In this document: in pieces, positions 59,000-64,000 of the stretch
How the letters are laid out: each line of letters starts with the position of its first letter
Numbering within the stretch: position 1 is the stretch's first letter
Source: Gordionus sp. m RMFG-2023
Lineage: Eukaryota > Nematomorpha > Gordioida > Chordodea > Parachordodidae
Assembly: GCF_954871325.1 (NCBI RefSeq)
Contig: NC_088779.1
Location: 9,550,846 to 9,614,845 of the forward strand
DNA length: 64,000 bases
Direction of reading: 5' to 3'
Program-made: the position numbers and the translations under genes
Notes under the pieces: generated by a model
Database searches by the model: none
What the model was told of the DNA's origin: nothing
Seen by the model: only the letters and a program-made list of their open reading frames with translations

Positions 59000-61900
59000 A
59001 ATAGGATATTGAAAATATTTATGAAAAAATTAATTATTTTGGTGAAATTTGTAGTTTAATAGTGTTAATGATGTTAAATATAATAATGGATTTGTTTCCT
59101 GTTGTTGAAAATAAAATATTTTACCACTTTATATATATATATATCTATTTTTATTTTTTAAAAAAATATTTAATTGAAATTAGAAAAATTGAATTTATCA
59201 GAAACATGTAGGTTGGTTAATAAAAAGATTAAAATTTTAGCGCGATAGGTGTCAGCTACCTAAGTAGGCGTATACAAGTGTTCTCAACCATAAATTTTAT
59301 ATTTTCTCTATTGCAATTTAACAAAAGAGAATCTTGAGAATATTTTAATTGCATAGGGCTCAAATCTCTTTTAGGAATAGTGATCTACCGATATTATTAT
59401 TTTTTTGAGCTGAATCTGAAGCATGAAACTTTATTTTTGCTACCGGAGGAAGGGGGAGGGGTGTGCATTTGGAACTCTCCTTTCACAAAACATTTAGGCC
59501 CCAATATTGCAGACTTTTCATTTTTTTTTAAATTTAGAAGTGAATTTTAATAAAACTATATAAAATATAATATTACTAAATTATGTGTAATTTACAGTAT
59601 AGTCGTGTTATATTGCATATTATATTATACTACCTAATTCACATTCTAATCTTGATATTACTAAAAAGTGATCTAAATCTGTAATTTCTTCCCATAGAAT
59701 TCTATAAAAATATGCAATTTCAGATCAAAATAGGTTTTTAAAAATATTTGGCCATCTACCAAGTGTTCTCCTAAGAAAATATTTATAGTTACGGCCCTGT
59801 AGCTCATCCTTATAATGTAATTAACATATTTTCGAATTTCAAGGTTTCATACAATTTATATTTGAATTGAATTAGAGGCATCACTGGCTTTATGGGAGGG
59901 GGGGGGTTAATTTACCATTTTTGTTTTGTTGCAATAAGTGTTGATAAAGGTTTTATGACCTTTAATCAGCCTAAATTTTTAAAAAAAACTTATGTGGCTG
60001 CTCATATTCTAGAATTATAAAATAGTTAAGGCGCTATTTTATGGTATTTTATAGAAATGATTTTAATTATTTCATAAAATCGATATTCGTTGCTAAAATG
60101 CTAAGTATAAATATTATTTCACTGTTTTATTAAAATAATGTATAATTTAAAAATAATACATGCGCAATATTTCTTATTTTCTAAGGATAGCGTGTTTATA
60201 AAACAGGTAAAAAAAAATAAGGCAATTTAGATATTTTAAGAAAATAATCTCCAAAATTATATATTTCAATGGTTGCGACTTTGAAAATCCAATACATATA
60301 ATTACTAAGTGCTAATTTATGTTTAAAAAATATTTAACAAAAAAAAAATACAAATTTAATATAATAATATAATAAATCATTAACAGTCACATAGACCAAC
60401 CGTTAATCTTTAATTGCATAATAAGGTAATAAAAAATAATATCTTCTAATTTTAAATATTAACCGATAACATTTATTCCAATAAATGCCTATAAAGTGAT
60501 TTTAAAAAGTTACTTTAAAATTTAACGTTGTTACTTTTCCAAATGATTTTTAAAATGCATCATTTTTTTTTTCGTTAATTTTCAAAAATGGAGAAAGCAA
60601 AGTGAAGTCGTTCGTTACTTTCAAAATAAAATACTATTGCAGGTATTATTACTATTTACTTTTTCCAGATATTATATAAAAAGGCTATGATGAAAATACA
60701 ATATATTAAAATAGAAAAATATTGCTATCCATAAAATGTGTGAAAATTTCGAATTTATACAAATAAAATTTATTAGGATTATATTTATACAATACTTTTA
60801 AACTATTCTTTTTTTAAAAAAATTTATTTTAAAAACAATAATTCTTTTTCAAAATTAACTGAATATTTATTTAAATATGCGTAGGTATATTATATGTCAT
60901 ATTGGAATATGGAATCCATAGGTATTCGGGACCTCTAGATTCTAAATAATCTATCAGCGATTTTAAATATAGTTCATTGAACGTACAATGCAAAATTTAC
61001 CTTTAATAAGTGATGTAAAATTTATAAATTTTGAATCTTTATGTCCATATCTCAATAGAATATTTTAAAATCTTGGGCCGAGCCTTATATTTTAAAACCG
61101 AATATTATAAACCACCATTATTAGCTATAAACGTTAAAAATAAATGTAATATATTTTTAAAAAATCCGAGGCCGAATATTTTTTTTTAAAAAAAAAATGG
61201 GGTCGAGCAGTGCAAATTTTTAAACTTTTAAGATAGATTTAGAAAAACATAAAATATATTTCATAATCATTCTTTTTAAATTTTGCTATTAGATTATCAA
61301 AATTTTTAAAAGGTTTAACACCGCCCCCCCCCCACCCTGCCCCTCCTTCTGCGCTTCCCTCTCTGCAGATCTGGATTTTATTCTATTACTAATTAGTACC
61401 CTTAAAAAAATATCTATTTGATATTTGAGCTCATGCATGAGTAAAATACAAATTTGAGATGTTAAATAGATAAAACAACGATATTTTTGATTGGAATTAG
61501 CATTGCCCCCCCCCCCCATCCCGTAAAGATTTTTAGTATAGAATTGCAAGTTTTCGTAAATAGCATCTTAAGCTCCCCCCCCCCCCCAAATTCTCACGAG
61601 AAAATAACTTTCATTTTTTAAAAAAATTAAGTACAAATCTGATAAAAGTTTTCTTTCACCTTTCACGCCATAAAAAGCCTAATTTTAGGTTTTTAAGGCC
61701 TTAAAAGACTTGCGGTAAATATTTTGAAATGAAAATATGGTTCAATAAATTTTGTGTAATAAATATTTTACTTATATATTCTACATTAATCCATTTAATG
61801 GATGAAATGAATGAATATTTAAAGATAAGTCCAAACAGGGTTATCTAGATGGGACCCAACTCCAATTAAAAATTTTAAGAAGATATTTTAATTATAAAAA

Positions 61901-63070
61901 GGGTAAAAATATAAATTTACACCTAAACCCCACTGACTAATTATGCCTATGCCTCTTCGTTTAATGTTACCAACCAATAGTAGTTCTTATTATATATTTT
62001 TTCGTTTCATAATGTCAATCAACTAAATAAATACGAAAAATAATTCCATTATAATCTGCGAAAGTTAAAATGATTGACAAACTTAATTATTTTTCCGATA
62101 AAATGGTATAGTTAAAATAATTAAAAAACAAAATTCATTATATATTTTTTTTTTATAAATGTAATTATAAAAATGGTTAAAATTTTAAATGAAAGTTTGA
62201 ATTAAATATTAGTTAAAAAAAAAATTTTGAAATAAGGGAAGGGGAAAAATAATTTTAAAAAAAAAATGATAGAGGATTTAACAAGATATTATTTTTTCCT
62301 TTATAGTTTTTCAAAAAGGAACTGTTAATTTGTGAACAATTCCATTATTTAAATATAAATAAAAAAACGAAAAAAGAAAGATTCGAAAATTGGTATGTTT
62401 AGATTTTGAAAAATAATCCTTTGACCAGTATTGATGTTTTCGGAAGTATATCATCAATATAGAAGATACGAATATCGACATATCCCACTTCGAGGATTCG
62501 GTTATAGAAATTAGTTATGATGGGTAAACAATAATTATGCAACATTTTAAAATATATAATTTTTTTTTGATATGTATGCCGTATTGGGATTATGGAATTC
62601 ATGGGGATAAGGAATCTCTCACTTTTCTATCATTTACCGAGAAAAATTGTTAAATTTGAAAAATCTGATATGACCGGATATATATTTTCCAGAATGTGTA
62701 GAATACCTACCCTATAAATTTCAGACATTATTCGCCATAAACTTTTGCGTTTTTTTTAACTCAATAAAAAAAATCTATATAAAAAATTGATATAAATTAA
62801 GAATACTTCATAAATTCTAAGACAAATTTTTTGAAATTTATAGTGTGAATGTTCAATATATATATATTGGAATACACCGATCAAATTCGGAATCTCATTC
62901 TTAAATCATTCTGGTAGAGATTTTTAATTTTTAATGACCGAAAATGCGTTCCAGTAAGTGTTTAATACCTACCCTAAAAATTTCGTGTATTTTTTTAAAA
63001 TTTATATAAAAGTTTATATAAAATAAAAATATTTAAAATGTTCTAGGCAAAATTGTCGAAAATTTACAGT
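59000..63070. other. AT-rich sequence without recognised genes
   Basis: Poly-C tracts, a GGCCGAG-type worn repeat near 61075-61215 and repeat units from 62400 are present. No credible exon was found on either strand. Confidence 0.45.
62400..63010. repeat. Repeat units shared with 37940-38300 and 60890-61060
   Basis: GTATGCCGTATTGGGATTAT here resembles GTCATATTGGAATATG at 60896. ATTTTCCAGAATGTGTAGAA then TACCTACCCTATAAATTTC, and GCGTTCCAGTAAGTG then TACCTACCC, resemble the units at 37940. The open frame at 62399-62602 (-) falls inside and is probably not a gene. Confidence 0.45.
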
Positions 63071-63081
63071 GTGGATGTGTT

Positions 63082-63596
63082 CAGCGTCTACATGAGCGGG
63101 AGGGGTAGGAACAGTTTGCATCCTATTTTTTTGAGGGGGGTAGGGGATAGGCTGCTTTAATGGGGGTAGGATAAATTTTTTTGGGGGTTATCTATTAAAT
63201 TTTGAGATATAATAGGACAAATTTTATTGCTGTAAAAATTAATACTTTTATTATAGAATTATTATAATACAATTCATCGACCAAATCTATATATTGCAAA
63301 CAACCATACACATTGTTTTCCAAATAAAACTTTGCTATCATTTAAAAGGTTGATATTTCAGCAAGCTCATAATGCCATAATAATTAATTCATTGTAAATA
63401 ATGGAGGTTTTAATTGAATTTATTATCTATAAAATAAATTCTGTATATTCACAAAATATTGATAGTTGGTAGTAGAGATGGATTAATTTAAGTTATCCTA
63501 GATAAATTCTCTAAAAAGAGTATCAATAAATTAAAAAGGTAAAATAATAATAGAAGGGGGTTTGCATCCAGTGAAAATCCTGTCATGTAGACGCTG
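63082..63596. mobile_element. hAT-type MITE, CAGCGTCTACATGA family
   Basis: 515 bp with perfect 8-bp duplication gatgtgtt (63074-63081, 63597-63604) and inverted ends CAGCGTCTACATGA. TTTGCATCC follows inside both ends in direct orientation. No ORF. Confidence 0.92.
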
Positions 63597-64000
63597 GATG
63601 TGTTATACAAGTTGGAATTCGTTTCCGGTTAATTCATATTTTTCAAATTTAAAATTTGCCCTTAGTAAAATTTAAAATCGAGTGATTTTCGAATTCCCAT
63701 GAATTACATATCCTTCCTATATGATATAAATATAGTATAAGTAGCCATTTAAAAATTTTTTTTTGCAAAAGGATATTTTTTTTATATAAAATTTGTGATT
63801 TCTCTACCGAAAGATATTTTATGCACGAATATCTTATAAAAAACTTTTTACAAAAGATTTTATAACATTTTTCTAGATATAATTTGACCAAATATCTCTC
63901 TTCCAAACTTTTATATAAATAACGGAAATTATTTTTGGATCTAACTCGGATGAGAAGTAACATATGTATTATAGTTAGGTAATTAATTCTGCTAATTCAA

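Noticed and set aside
61289-61549. 86-codon minus-strand ORF
   Set aside because: Its glycine runs are two poly-C tracts read backwards.
1-64000. Retroviruses, LTR elements, Polintons, CRISPR arrays, rRNA
   Set aside because: No long terminal repeats, reverse transcriptase, integrase, capsid or envelope text, spacer arrays or rRNA blocks were recognised anywhere.

Overview
The window is animal (metazoan) nuclear DNA. It is very AT-rich and carries spliced genes with introns from 45 nt to 7.4 kb, an intron-less tRNA gene and many DNA transposons. SEA and LDL-receptor class A (LDLa) domains on one membrane protein point to an animal. Nothing seen fixes the phylum; a soft-bodied invertebrate is a guess. 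No operons, ribosome binding sites or CRISPR arrays were seen.

Layout. 1-6.5 kb: AT-rich repeats, hAT-type MITEs and one doubtful Cys-rich secreted ORF near 1.5-2.0 kb. 6.5 kb: tRNA-Arg(TCT). 7.3-7.7 kb (-): a small basic protein or last exon with a polyA signal. 8.4-9.2 kb: two head-to-head copies of an unclassified repeat that still reads like protein. 10.7-18.8 kb (+): an eight-exon gene model for an unrecognised 273-residue protein, with consistent splice phases and an AATAAA after the stop. 18.8-27.4 kb: mostly repeats and weak exon candidates. 27.5-39.8 kb (+): the main gene, a type II membrane protein with a cytoplasmic tail, a Cys cluster, one membrane segment, a very basic stalk of about 500 residues, a SEA domain and two LDLa modules. 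Its SEA domain is split by a 7.4 kb intron that holds two stacks of nested hAT transposons and a MITE. 40.6-41.8 kb: a long inverted repeat between converging genes. 41.8-48.0 kb (-): a complete six-exon ETHE1 persulfide dioxygenase gene, whose second-largest feature is an intron filled by a hAT and a piggyBac relic. 48-64 kb: more hAT MITEs, a Tc1/IS630 relic, a short minus-strand gene start near 57.5-57.8 kb, and AT-rich sequence.

The genes are unrelated in function: mitochondrial sulfide/persulfide detoxification (ETHE1), a cell-surface or shed adhesion-type protein (SEA-LDLa) and one orphan. What unites the window is hAT transposons: at least a dozen copies with 8-bp target duplications (several perfect), from several families, often inserted in each other and mostly inside introns. 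Gene models were built by eye from reading frame, splice sites and phase agreement; no database search or transcript data were used.
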